A DNA stretch of 30,466 nucleotides from Firm-04 sp045600205. GTDB taxonomy: Bacteria > Bacillota > Clostridia > Oscillospirales > Ruminococcaceae. Below are positions 1 to 6,575 of the stretch, in pieces. A program made the position numbers and the translations under genes. The stretch covers positions 1-30,466 of the forward strand of contig JAZRXM010000027.1 in assembly GCA_045600205.1 (NCBI GenBank), given 5' to 3'. Position 1 is the first letter of the stretch, and each line of letters opens with the position of its first letter. The notes under the pieces were generated by a model that saw nothing but the letters and a program-made list of their open reading frames with translations, was not told the origin of the DNA and did no database searches.

Positions 1-909
1 CATTTGCTGCGGATAGCCGTTGACCGGCTGCTGACCATACATACCGTTCATTTGCTGCTGCATCGGGTTGCCATACGGCGGCATCTGCACTTGCTGCGGA
101 TAGCCGTTCATTGGCTGTTGACCGTACATTCCGTTCATCGGCATCTGCGGCTGCATGGAGTTGCCGTATGGCGGCATCTGCCGTGATTGTTGCGGATAGC
201 CGTTGGCGGGCTGTTGCATTCCGTTCATCGTAGGAACCTGCATGGATTGCGGGAACGGCTGCGGTGCTCCGGGAATGGTCTTTGCCTGTTGGTTATTTGC
301 CTCGATAAACGGGTTGCTTGCATCATCGGAAAAACCGTTCATGAATTCATCAATCGAGGGAGTCACATCAGTGTCTTTCGGCACATCGGGCTCAAACGCC
401 TCATCAAAGTCGGAAATGTCTTTGGGCTGTTCTTCCTCAGGCACCTCAAACGGCAGCTTTACAGCTTCGTCTACGTTCATTGCTGCGGCTGCTGCGGTGG
501 GGTCGTGCTGCGAGATCGTGTTGGAAAGCAGCATTCCCTGTGCATTGACCGCCTCGTTTTTGGAGATGAAGATGTTTGTGCTCTTGTTTGCCTTATCGAC
601 ACGGAACAGGAGATACAGACATTCCTGACAGGGTGTGATGACATTGTGATTGGAGAAATACATGGTCGCCATTTGTTTGATATGGCTGTCGCTGTTCGGA
701 ATCACCGACATCATTGCGTTATATTCCGCGCAGCATGACTGGATTTTTCCATTTACGACTTTGATGCTTGATACACCGCCGTAGATATTGCCGCTTTCTG
801 TTTCGAGAATACAGAATGTGGATTCGGGCTTTTGCAGTAAAGACGGGTCAACCTGAACCAACTCGGACATAAGATTATTGGCTGTCTGGAAAAATTCATT
901 GATTTCCAT
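1..909 (-). CDS. Cytidine-deaminase-fold protein with Gln/Met/Pro/Gly-rich repeat tail (3' end outside window)
   Basis: The frame is open from ATG at 909 to the window edge, giving 303 residues without a stop. AGGTAGG lies nine bases before this ATG; an in-frame ATG at 930 has no ribosome site. Residues about 30-130 resemble the tetrameric cytidine deaminase fold: a YGGV strand (43-46), the zinc motif Cys60-Ala-Glu62 and Pro93-Cys94-x-x-Cys97, which are the known CAE and PCxxC ligands of that family. After residue 135 there is an acidic linker, then a low-complexity tail from about 215 rich in Gln, Met, Pro, Gly, Tyr and Asn, with repeats of the NGMYGQQP and NGYPQQ type. It is the last visible gene of the kinase/TerY/PP2C operon, 52 bases after the GGDEF gene. 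Substrate is unknown; a nucleotide or nucleic-acid base is an inference. No signal peptide or membrane segment is seen. Confidence 0.75.
   Translation of the reverse strand, partial: MEINEFFQTANNLMSELVQVDPSLLQKPESTFCILETESGNIYGGVSSIKVVNGKIQSCCAEYNAMMSVIPNSDSHIKQMATMYFSNHNVITPCQECLYLLFRVDKANKSTNIFISKNEAVNAQGMLLSNTISQHDPTAAAAAMNVDEAVKLPFEVPEEEQPKDISDFDEAFEPDVPKDTDVTPSIDEFMNGFSDDASNPFIEANNQQAKTIPGAPQPFPQSMQVPTMNGMQQPANGYPQQSRQMPPYGNSMQPQMPMNGMYGQQPMNGYPQQVQMPPYGNPMQQQMNGMYGQQPVNGYPQQM
4..235 (-). repeat. In-gene tandem repeat, 87-96 bp units
   Basis: Near-identical segments starting at about 4, 91 and 187 (plus-strand core TGCGGATAGCCGTT) repeat every 87-96 bases, a multiple of three. They encode 29-32-residue units carrying NGMYGQQP, NGYPQQ and QMPPYGN motifs in the deaminase-like protein. 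The array may continue beyond the window start. Confidence 0.8.
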
Positions 910-961
910 TCGTGGGAGCCTACCTTTCATTGTTGCTGTGTGCAGTCACACAGACTTGGAA

Positions 962-1912
962 TTATGCGTTGTAGTAAGAAGAACCCTGGCTTGCGAAGAA
1001 GGTTCTGTTCTTGCCTGTGTACTTTGCGGTATAGAGTGCGGTGTCAGCAGCGATAAAGACTTCCTCAGCGGTAGCACCCTGCTGCGGGTATGCTGCGATG
1101 CCGAAACTCATGGTTGTGCCGAACATATTGCCATCAATTGCGAAGGGCTGACCTGTCATATTGCGGAGCTGTTCGATATCCTGCAAGATGCCCATATCGC
1201 CGCCCTGATGGTGCATAACGATTGCGAAGTCATCGCCGCCGATACGTGCGACCAGACCGTTTTCACCGATCAACTGTGTGAACAGTTCGGACATATGAAT
1301 CAGCATTGCATCGCCGATGTTGTGACCGAAGTTATCATTGATGGCACGGAAGTTGTCGATGTTTGCGCAAACGATGTAGAACGGCTGATTCTGCTCCATG
1401 TACTCATCAAGAACATCGTTGAACTTTGCTCTGTTTGCAAGACCGGTAAGCATATCGGTGTAAGCCAGAACCATGAGCTTTTCGTCCTTCTGGCGCATGA
1501 TGTTGTTGGTTTCGATCTGCTTGTTGTAGCTTTCGTTCAGCTGATCGTTCATCTTCTGCTGCTGTTTCCAGGAGAAGTAGATGATAGCAGCGGTGATCAA
1601 GCAGAACAGGCAGGTCACAACGCCGGGGGCTGCAGTAGTCTGCTGACGGATTCCGACAACAACGATTGCAAGGAATGTTCCGTAAATGACGTTGTAGAGT
1701 AAGCAGAATAGAAAACCACGCTTGTGATTGGAAACAACGAGAATCGTACAAACCAGGACGTTCAGCTGTGCGATAATGCCGTTTGCAGCAGAAAGGTTAT
1801 TTCTGGAAGCCCAGCCACTGGCAAGCAAAAGTCCAAAGATTGCAACGATGCAGAGCAACATGATAATCGTACTTAGAATACTGTACTTTTTTGGGGTTTT
1901 TGTTTGGCTCAT
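962..1912 (-). CDS. Membrane-bound GGDEF protein (probable diguanylate cyclase)
   Basis: This 316-residue protein starts at ATG 1912, which has GAGGAG eight bases upstream; a GTG nine bases further out lies too close to that site. Four hydrophobic segments fall at about 12-31, 45-62, 66-88 and 97-115, followed by a short coiled-coil linker and a GGDEF domain from about 150. The domain has the TDMLTGLANR entry, the INDNFGHNIGD substrate region and the signature as GGDDF, where the usual fourth residue is Glu. Known members join two GTP into cyclic di-GMP. No RxxD inhibitory site is visible ahead of the signature, so product feedback is not predicted. No extracellular sensor is present beyond the membrane helices. 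It sits between PP2C and the deaminase-like gene with gaps of 45 and 52 bases. Cyclase activity with GGDDF is likely but unproven. Confidence 0.88.
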   Translation of the reverse strand: MSQTKTPKKYSILSTIIMLLCIVAIFGLLLASGWASRNNLSAANGIIAQLNVLVCTILVVSNHKRGFLFCLLYNVIYGTFLAIVVVGIRQQTTAAPGVVTCLFCLITAAIIYFSWKQQQKMNDQLNESYNKQIETNNIMRQKDEKLMVLAYTDMLTGLANRAKFNDVLDEYMEQNQPFYIVCANIDNFRAINDNFGHNIGDAMLIHMSELFTQLIGENGLVARIGGDDFAIVMHHQGGDMGILQDIEQLRNMTGQPFAIDGNMFGTTMSFGIAAYPQQGATAEEVFIAADTALYTAKYTGKNRTFFASQGSSYYNA

Positions 1913-1957
1913 TGTAAACACTCCTCTTCAATTCTGTATTTTTTTTATTTTCTGTCA

Positions 1958-2911
1958 TCAATCTTGTCTGTCAGAGTCTTGTTTGAGCAGGTTGTTGCGG
2001 ATCTTGAGTTTGACCTTTTTACTAGCCTGTTCTGCTGCACGGATCTCGGCACGGCGTTTATTCTCCTCGATTTGTTTCAGGAGAATTTCTGATTTTTCCT
2101 TGACCAGTTCGGGATTATAAATGCAGGACATGGAAATATCATCCTGTGTGCCGTAGTGGGTTCGTTTGCCGAGGTTTCGCATCAGCGAGGGTTCAAACGC
2201 CTGCAAATTTCCAAGCTGCGCCGTAATGATGCTGTGGTAGTCGAGGAAATCCGCATCGGTTGCAAAGGAAGTAAACAGACCGTCCGTGGAAACATAAATT
2301 GCAATCGGCTGTTCCAGCGAATAGAAGCTGTTGAACAGGTTGATCGCATTGGAATTGCACATGGAGGCGGTCATATTCGCGGGGCAGGATTCGTCATCCT
2401 CAATGGGCATGATTGCTTTGCCTTTATCATTTATGACAACCATCGACCCATCTCCAAGCTGAATTCCGAATGAGAACTTTCGTCCGATAACGACTGCGAT
2501 CAGTGTAGTTCCGTAGATCGCTTCCGTTTTTATTGCACGAAATTCCTCGTCGGTAAATGGTTTTTTCTCCAGTTCCGTAATCGGATTGAGTGCACAGTGC
2601 AGGGCAATGGCACGATTCCAGCGGGAGATGATATGCTTTTCGATTTTTTTGATTATTTTCTGCGGATCTTCAAGAAAATTCTTTTCAAAGTCTTCCGCGT
2701 TTGCGTAGTATTCGGAGATTGTACCAATCGCCGTTTTCACTGCGAGCTTTGAGCCGACGTCACTGCGAAAGTGCTTTTTACTGCCATGACCGTCTGCAAC
2801 GACACCGATGGCATAGTGTTCGGTGACCATATGTTCAGACCAGTCCTGACACACGATTCCCTGTGTTTCGTGGCTCGCACCGATTAGGCTGTGATAAAAA
2901 CCATCGAACAT
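1958..2911 (-). CDS. PP2C-family protein phosphatase
   Basis: A 317-residue cytosolic protein starting at ATG 2911, with GAGGG eight bases upstream; the adjacent in-frame GTG at 2914 is less well placed. PP2C metal-binding motifs appear in order: CQDW (residues 21-24), DGHGS (40-44), YGTTL, LGDGS, STDGL and QDDIS. The C-terminal 40 residues are a charged helical extension rich in Lys, Arg and Glu. PP2C enzymes are Mn/Mg-dependent Ser/Thr phosphatases. The gene lies 51 bases downstream of the TerY-like vWA gene and one gene further from the kinase, which is the TerY-P triad arrangement. It probably reverses the kinase's phosphorylation; the target is not visible. Metal ligands look intact, so it should be active. 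Confidence 0.9.
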   Translation of the reverse strand: MFDGFYHSLIGASHETQGIVCQDWSEHMVTEHYAIGVVADGHGSKKHFRSDVGSKLAVKTAIGTISEYYANAEDFEKNFLEDPQKIIKKIEKHIISRWNRAIALHCALNPITELEKKPFTDEEFRAIKTEAIYGTTLIAVVIGRKFSFGIQLGDGSMVVINDKGKAIMPIEDDESCPANMTASMCNSNAINLFNSFYSLEQPIAIYVSTDGLFTSFATDADFLDYHSIITAQLGNLQAFEPSLMRNLGKRTHYGTQDDISMSCIYNPELVKEKSEILLKQIEENKRRAEIRAAEQASKKVKLKIRNNLLKQDSDRQD

Positions 2912-2962
2912 CACAATTACCCTCTTCCTGTTAAAATATCGGTCATAGTGCCGTTGTTGAGA

Positions 2963-3748
2963 TTACCAGCCGTCGTTGAAAGCATCTTCCTTCGTGTAAT
3001 ATTCGTCCTTGAGCAGATCCTGGATCTGTTTGCCGAGCAGTTTCTGTTTTGCCTCAAAGACATCTTCTGCATCAATTTCCATGCCTGTGCTGTCTGCGAG
3101 GGTCATGGACTTACTGCCGATCTGTGAGGAGGTTACGGCAACCACTTTGATCATTCGGGCAAGTTGACCGCCCGAATAAGCGTGAACAACGGTTTCCTTG
3201 GAGCCTGTAAACTTGACGAGCATTTCGTCATTTGCCTCTTTGCCGATGCCCAGAGCGGCTTTCAGACCGTACTTGAACCAACTGTTTTGTTTCAGTTCGC
3301 GCAGACCTTCGATGTAGTCATCGGAGGGGAAGCCGTCGGTCATCAGGAAGATCACAGGGGCAAAGGAAAGGGTAGGCGAATTGAGGAATCCGTTACGGGA
3401 CATTCTGATGGAGAGCTCCTTGAATGCGGCACCCATACAGGTGACGCCGTCCGCACGGAGGCGTACCCATTCGAAATCTTCAATGGAAATCGGTTCGGAG
3501 TACATCCAGAGGGCACTGTTTGAGAATGTCAGAACTGCAATTTTGATGTCGGTATCAGCCTCACCGACGCGTCGGATTTCGGGAATCAGCTCTTCCATGA
3601 CAGTATTGAGTTCGCCCATTTTGGTGCCTTTCATACTGCCTGAAGTATCGACGAGGAAGAAAATGACAAGACTTTTTCGAGAAACGCCCGTCGCATTGAG
3701 GGGGTCGTCATCAAAATCGAGCATACTGTCAAAATCGAAATCGTTCAT
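2963..3748 (-). CDS. TerY-like von Willebrand factor A domain protein
   Basis: A 261-residue cytosolic protein; AAGGAG sits eight bases before ATG 3748. The vWA fold begins near residue 25 with the metal-ion-dependent adhesion site Asp34-Thr-Ser-Gly-Ser38, then the DGVTCMG loop with its Thr and the LMTDGFPSD loop. These are all the elements expected of a MIDAS that coordinates a divalent metal. The first 20 residues are Asp/Phe-rich and the last 40 form an acidic/basic helix. TerY proteins act as metal-dependent assembly hubs in stress systems and are found with a PP2C phosphatase and a kinase. Both are its direct neighbours here, with gaps of 38 and 51 bases. No TerD or TerC gene lies in the window, so a link with tellurite resistance is not supported. 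Confidence 0.88.
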   Translation of the reverse strand: MNDFDFDSMLDFDDDPLNATGVSRKSLVIFFLVDTSGSMKGTKMGELNTVMEELIPEIRRVGEADTDIKIAVLTFSNSALWMYSEPISIEDFEWVRLRADGVTCMGAAFKELSIRMSRNGFLNSPTLSFAPVIFLMTDGFPSDDYIEGLRELKQNSWFKYGLKAALGIGKEANDEMLVKFTGSKETVVHAYSGGQLARMIKVVAVTSSQIGSKSMTLADSTGMEIDAEDVFEAKQKLLGKQIQDLLKDEYYTKEDAFNDGW

Positions 3749-3786
3749 TTACGTTTCTCCTTCATAAGTAATTACAAGGAACGCAC

Positions 3787-5133
3787 TTATTCAATATGTG
3801 CCGTGACTTCTCCGAATTCAATCACGATACCGTTCCAGAGTGGGAAACCTCTGCCCGGTGCGACCTCGTAGAACTGCTCATTGGGCATCTTGACACGCCA
3901 ACTGTTCTGGGACATATTTTTGATGCCCACAACGCCGGGCTTGAGTTTATTTTCGACAAGGATACCTGTTACGGTCTTATAGTCATCAGTAGTCGGGTCT
4001 GTGTCGCAGGCATAGAATTTACAGCCGAGGAACAGCGGGATGCGGTATTTGAGGCTGCTGAATTCCATGGTAAGGAATTCGGAGTTGCAGCGTCTGCACC
4101 GCAGGGTATGACCGTCAATTTCCTCGAACATCGTGCTGAAATTGATTCTGCCGCAGGAACAGGTGATAATCTCGGAGCGCAGGCGGAGAAACAGCTTGAG
4201 CCATTCATTCTCGATGATACGCTTGTTGGGATTATTCAGACCCGTTGTGAAGCTGTGGATGAATGCTTCACGGATGTATTCGGGGTAAATCTGCCAGAAT
4301 TTGATGACATTATCATGAATGCCGCGAACAGGGCGGTTAGAGCGGTTATCGGGGTCGAAAATAAAGACAGCCTGCTGACCGTAGTGTTTGAGCTCGAGTG
4401 CTTCTGTCAGGCAGATATCCTTGACGACCTTTTCGCCTTCCATGGGGTCGCCGCGGAACAAAAGTTTGAACAGTACGACTGCAAGGGAATATTTGTCGGT
4501 CTGGACATTCGGCTTGGTCAGACCACGGACGACTTCCGGAGCCATATAGCCGGGTTTGCCGCCGATGCCGAAGTTACTGCCGTCGGGGGCAATATTATCG
4601 CAGTCGCAGACGAGGACATCGCCTGTTTTGACGTTGATAAAGAAGCCGCCGTCGTTCAAGTCCTGATAACTTTTGCCTGCTCTGTGGAGCTGACGGAACG
4701 CATCAACGATATTGATGACAGCATTGACCATGGTATAGAGGTTCAGGAACTGAACTTTCTGCTTCATGGCTCTGCCTGTGTTCTGGTCAATTTCGAGCTT
4801 ATAAGTATTCAGAATGGATACGAAAGAATCGTATTCGGCGGGACGGAGGTTCATCACGTAACCAAAGCATCCGTCCTCGCGCTCCTTGGTCATATAGAGT
4901 GGCCAAAGGAAGTTCTCACTGGGCGCACCATCTTTAATGTTATTGCGGAGATTCTGACGGAACAGCTGCGGGTCGCGCATTTTGCCAACGTCGTACCATT
5001 TCAGCGCATACTGGCTGCCGTTGAATTCAACGAGATAGACGTTACCTTGACCGCCGCTGCCGATCAGTTTCAGGACTTTGGCATCTCCGCCGTACTCCAT
5101 TTCTATGGTATCGCCGATGTTAAGTTCTACCAT
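3787..5133 (-). CDS. Ser/Thr protein kinase with zinc ribbon and FHA-like C-terminus (TerY-P triad kinase)
   Basis: A 448-residue soluble protein. The kinase domain has the glycine loop GSGGQG (25-30), the ATP-anchoring Lys45 in ALKWY, the catalytic loop YQDLNDGG with Asp158, a DCDN stretch (177-180) in the DFG position and APE (198-200). Family members of this TerY-linked type usually read QDLNDGN; here the metal-binding Asn position is Gly163. From about 320 a zinc ribbon follows (CSCG, then CRRC), then a beta-rich region ending in PGRGFPLWNGIVIEFG that resembles a degenerate FHA phosphopeptide-binding domain. There is no transmembrane segment or PASTA repeat, so it is not a PrkC homologue. 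It is 74 bases downstream of the LRR gene. Predicted role: phosphorylating partners within this operon. Confidence 0.87.
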   Translation of the reverse strand: MVELNIGDTIEMEYGGDAKVLKLIGSGGQGNVYLVEFNGSQYALKWYDVGKMRDPQLFRQNLRNNIKDGAPSENFLWPLYMTKEREDGCFGYVMNLRPAEYDSFVSILNTYKLEIDQNTGRAMKQKVQFLNLYTMVNAVINIVDAFRQLHRAGKSYQDLNDGGFFINVKTGDVLVCDCDNIAPDGSNFGIGGKPGYMAPEVVRGLTKPNVQTDKYSLAVVLFKLLFRGDPMEGEKVVKDICLTEALELKHYGQQAVFIFDPDNRSNRPVRGIHDNVIKFWQIYPEYIREAFIHSFTTGLNNPNKRIIENEWLKLFLRLRSEIITCSCGRINFSTMFEEIDGHTLRCRRCNSEFLTMEFSSLKYRIPLFLGCKFYACDTDPTTDDYKTVTGILVENKLKPGVVGIKNMSQNSWRVKMPNEQFYEVAPGRGFPLWNGIVIEFGEVTAHIE

Positions 5134-5207
5134 ACTTTCACTTATACCCCTTTCGCTTTGTTTGCAATCTGTCTGTATCAGAGATAGATTTCAGGTGAAT
5201 TGACTGC

Positions 5208-6245
5208 TTATCTGTAACTGCCGTTTTTCGAAACGAGTTCGTAGCGAATGTTGTTCTCAATTGCAAATCTGTGTGCAAAGGAGCCATCGACGCAGCGAAT
5301 GGTGAGCTGCGAGCAGTAGGAGAATGCAGACGGGTCAATATACTTGACGGAATCGGGAATGAACAGCTTTTTGAGGCTTTCACAGCCGGAGAACGCCTCT
5401 ACGCCGATCGTACCGACGCTCTGAGGAATTTCAACGACTTCGAGGCTGCCGCAGAACGAGAAGGTGCTGTCTGCGATCTCGGTGACGCCCATCGGGATAT
5501 ACATGGCGGCGAGTTTTGCACACGAACTGAATGCACCCTGCTTGATAATGCGGACGGTTGAGGGCATCTCGACTTTCTTCAGACGTTTGCACTCAGAGAA
5601 CGCATACTCACCGATGGAAAGCATACCGTCGGGCAGCGTAATTGAGCGCATGAAAGTAAAGCCGTCGAAGCAGAAGTTGTCGATGCCGGTATATTCCTCC
5701 GAGATGGTAATATTGCCCTTGAATTTGGAAAGGCGTGCATCGGAGGAACGGTAAATCTTGGTTTTCTTCTGATTTGCCTGTTGTTTTGCTGGCTGAGCGC
5801 TGCTCTTTGCGGACTGTGCAGGCATGGGAGCAGAGTAAACGGGGGTGTAATCCCATTCGAGCATATAGGTGAAGCAGCAGATGACAAATTCGCTTGCTGG
5901 ATCGCAGAGGAACATTTCGTTGGACATATATTCCTTTGCCTTTGCGATTGCAATGCGCTGATTATCCTTCTCTTTCAGCATAATGGTCAGGATATTGTTT
6001 TCGAGGGCATTGCGCAGGAGTCTGCGCTCTCGGTCGTAATCGGGCAGACAGTCATTGAGGTATGCGACAAACTGGGTGGGATCATGCATGATGTCACTGC
6101 CGAACTGCTCCACGATTGCTTTCAAGGATTTTTGGATGTCGTAGGTACTTTCAAAGCCATTGAAGTGGCGGACGACGGGTTCGCCGCACTGGGGACATAC
6201 GATGTCGCTGTCTTCGAGTGCTGCTTGACAATGTTCACAAACCAT
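5208..6245 (-). CDS. Zinc-ribbon protein with BspA-type leucine-rich repeats
   Basis: A 345-residue protein starting at ATG 6245, with AGGAGG nine bases upstream; it is the first gene after the promoter at 6348-6376. The N-terminus is a zinc ribbon (Cys3, Cys6, Cys17, Cys20). A helical region follows (about 30-130), then an Ala/Gln/Lys linker and from about 175 a series of LRR_5 repeats of the 'AFSxCxxLKxVxIPxSVxxIxxxAF' pattern at about 23-residue spacing. There is no signal peptide, so unlike most BspA-type proteins it should stay in the cytoplasm. Position ahead of the kinase suggests a scaffold or substrate; zinc ribbons at the ends of both this protein and the kinase may be shared interaction modules. 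The function is an inference. Confidence 0.82.
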   Translation of the reverse strand: MVCEHCQAALEDSDIVCPQCGEPVVRHFNGFESTYDIQKSLKAIVEQFGSDIMHDPTQFVAYLNDCLPDYDRERRLLRNALENNILTIMLKEKDNQRIAIAKAKEYMSNEMFLCDPASEFVICCFTYMLEWDYTPVYSAPMPAQSAKSSAQPAKQQANQKKTKIYRSSDARLSKFKGNITISEEYTGIDNFCFDGFTFMRSITLPDGMLSIGEYAFSECKRLKKVEMPSTVRIIKQGAFSSCAKLAAMYIPMGVTEIADSTFSFCGSLEVVEIPQSVGTIGVEAFSGCESLKKLFIPDSVKYIDPSAFSYCSQLTIRCVDGSFAHRFAIENNIRYELVSKNGSYR

Positions 6246-6347
6246 AGTAATATACCTCCTATAATATAAAGTGCGGTTTTTGGGTTGTCGGATGTGATAT
6301 CCGACTATTTCAAATAGATTAAGATACTATTCCTTTTTATATTTTTA

Positions 6348-6376
6348 ATTATAGCATCCATATGAGAAATAGTCAA
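6348..6376 (-). promoter_or_regulatory. Sigma-A promoter of the kinase/TerY/PP2C operon
   Basis: On the minus strand TTGACT (6371-6376) and TATAAT (6348-6353) are separated by exactly 17 bases. Transcription would start near 6341, leaving a leader of about 95 bases before ATG 6245. No other comparable promoter or terminator was seen between here and position 1, so the six genes are probably one transcript. Confidence 0.85.
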
Positions 6377-6380
6377 TCCC

Positions 6381-6409
6381 AATTGTAAACAATTCACAAA
6401 ATGTTTACA
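6381..6409. promoter_or_regulatory. Dyad next to the operon promoter, possible operator
   Basis: TGTAAAC (6384-6390) and GTTTACA (6403-6409) form a perfect 7-bp inverted repeat with 12 bases between. The first arm is itself inside the palindrome AATTGTAAACAATT (6381-6394). The dyad is centred near -56 relative to the predicted start, a usual place for an activator. The rest of the 6246-6575 gap is AT-rich and otherwise featureless apart from the leader and the terminator. Confidence 0.5.
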
Positions 6410-6532
6410 TACCAATGCAAAGATTTTATTTTTTGTACGAACTGTTCATAAAAAGGATTTGTTTTTGTGCGGTATTTCTTCACAGAATGGAACTATACGG
6501 AATGAAATATAAAAACAACGTAATTATGAGGT

Positions 6533-6569
6533 AAAAACATCCCTTATACCTTATCGGAATAAGGGATGT
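6533..6569 (-). terminator. Intrinsic terminator after the OmpA-like lipoprotein gene
   Basis: An 11-bp perfect stem (6559-6569 with 6537-6547) closes an 11-base loop and is followed on the minus strand by five T residues. It begins just past the stop codon at 6576 and separates the two minus-strand operons of region A. Confidence 0.8.
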
Positions 6570-6575
6570 GCAATG

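Noticed and set aside
4..235. CRISPR-like repeat array
   Set aside because: Repeats are in-frame coding units with no unique spacers and variable length.
1..738. Plus-strand frames at the window start (His/Leu-rich products)
   Set aside because: They are complements of the repeat tail and deaminase-like domain, which carry zinc motifs and a ribosome site on the minus strand.
3796..5187. Long plus-strand open frame opposite the kinase gene
   Set aside because: Antisense to a clear kinase with motifs and ribosome site; its product has no recognisable domain. The same applies to plus-strand frames at 6573-8045, 8361-10007, 11922-12812, 24774-26171, 26153-27400 and 29464-30438.
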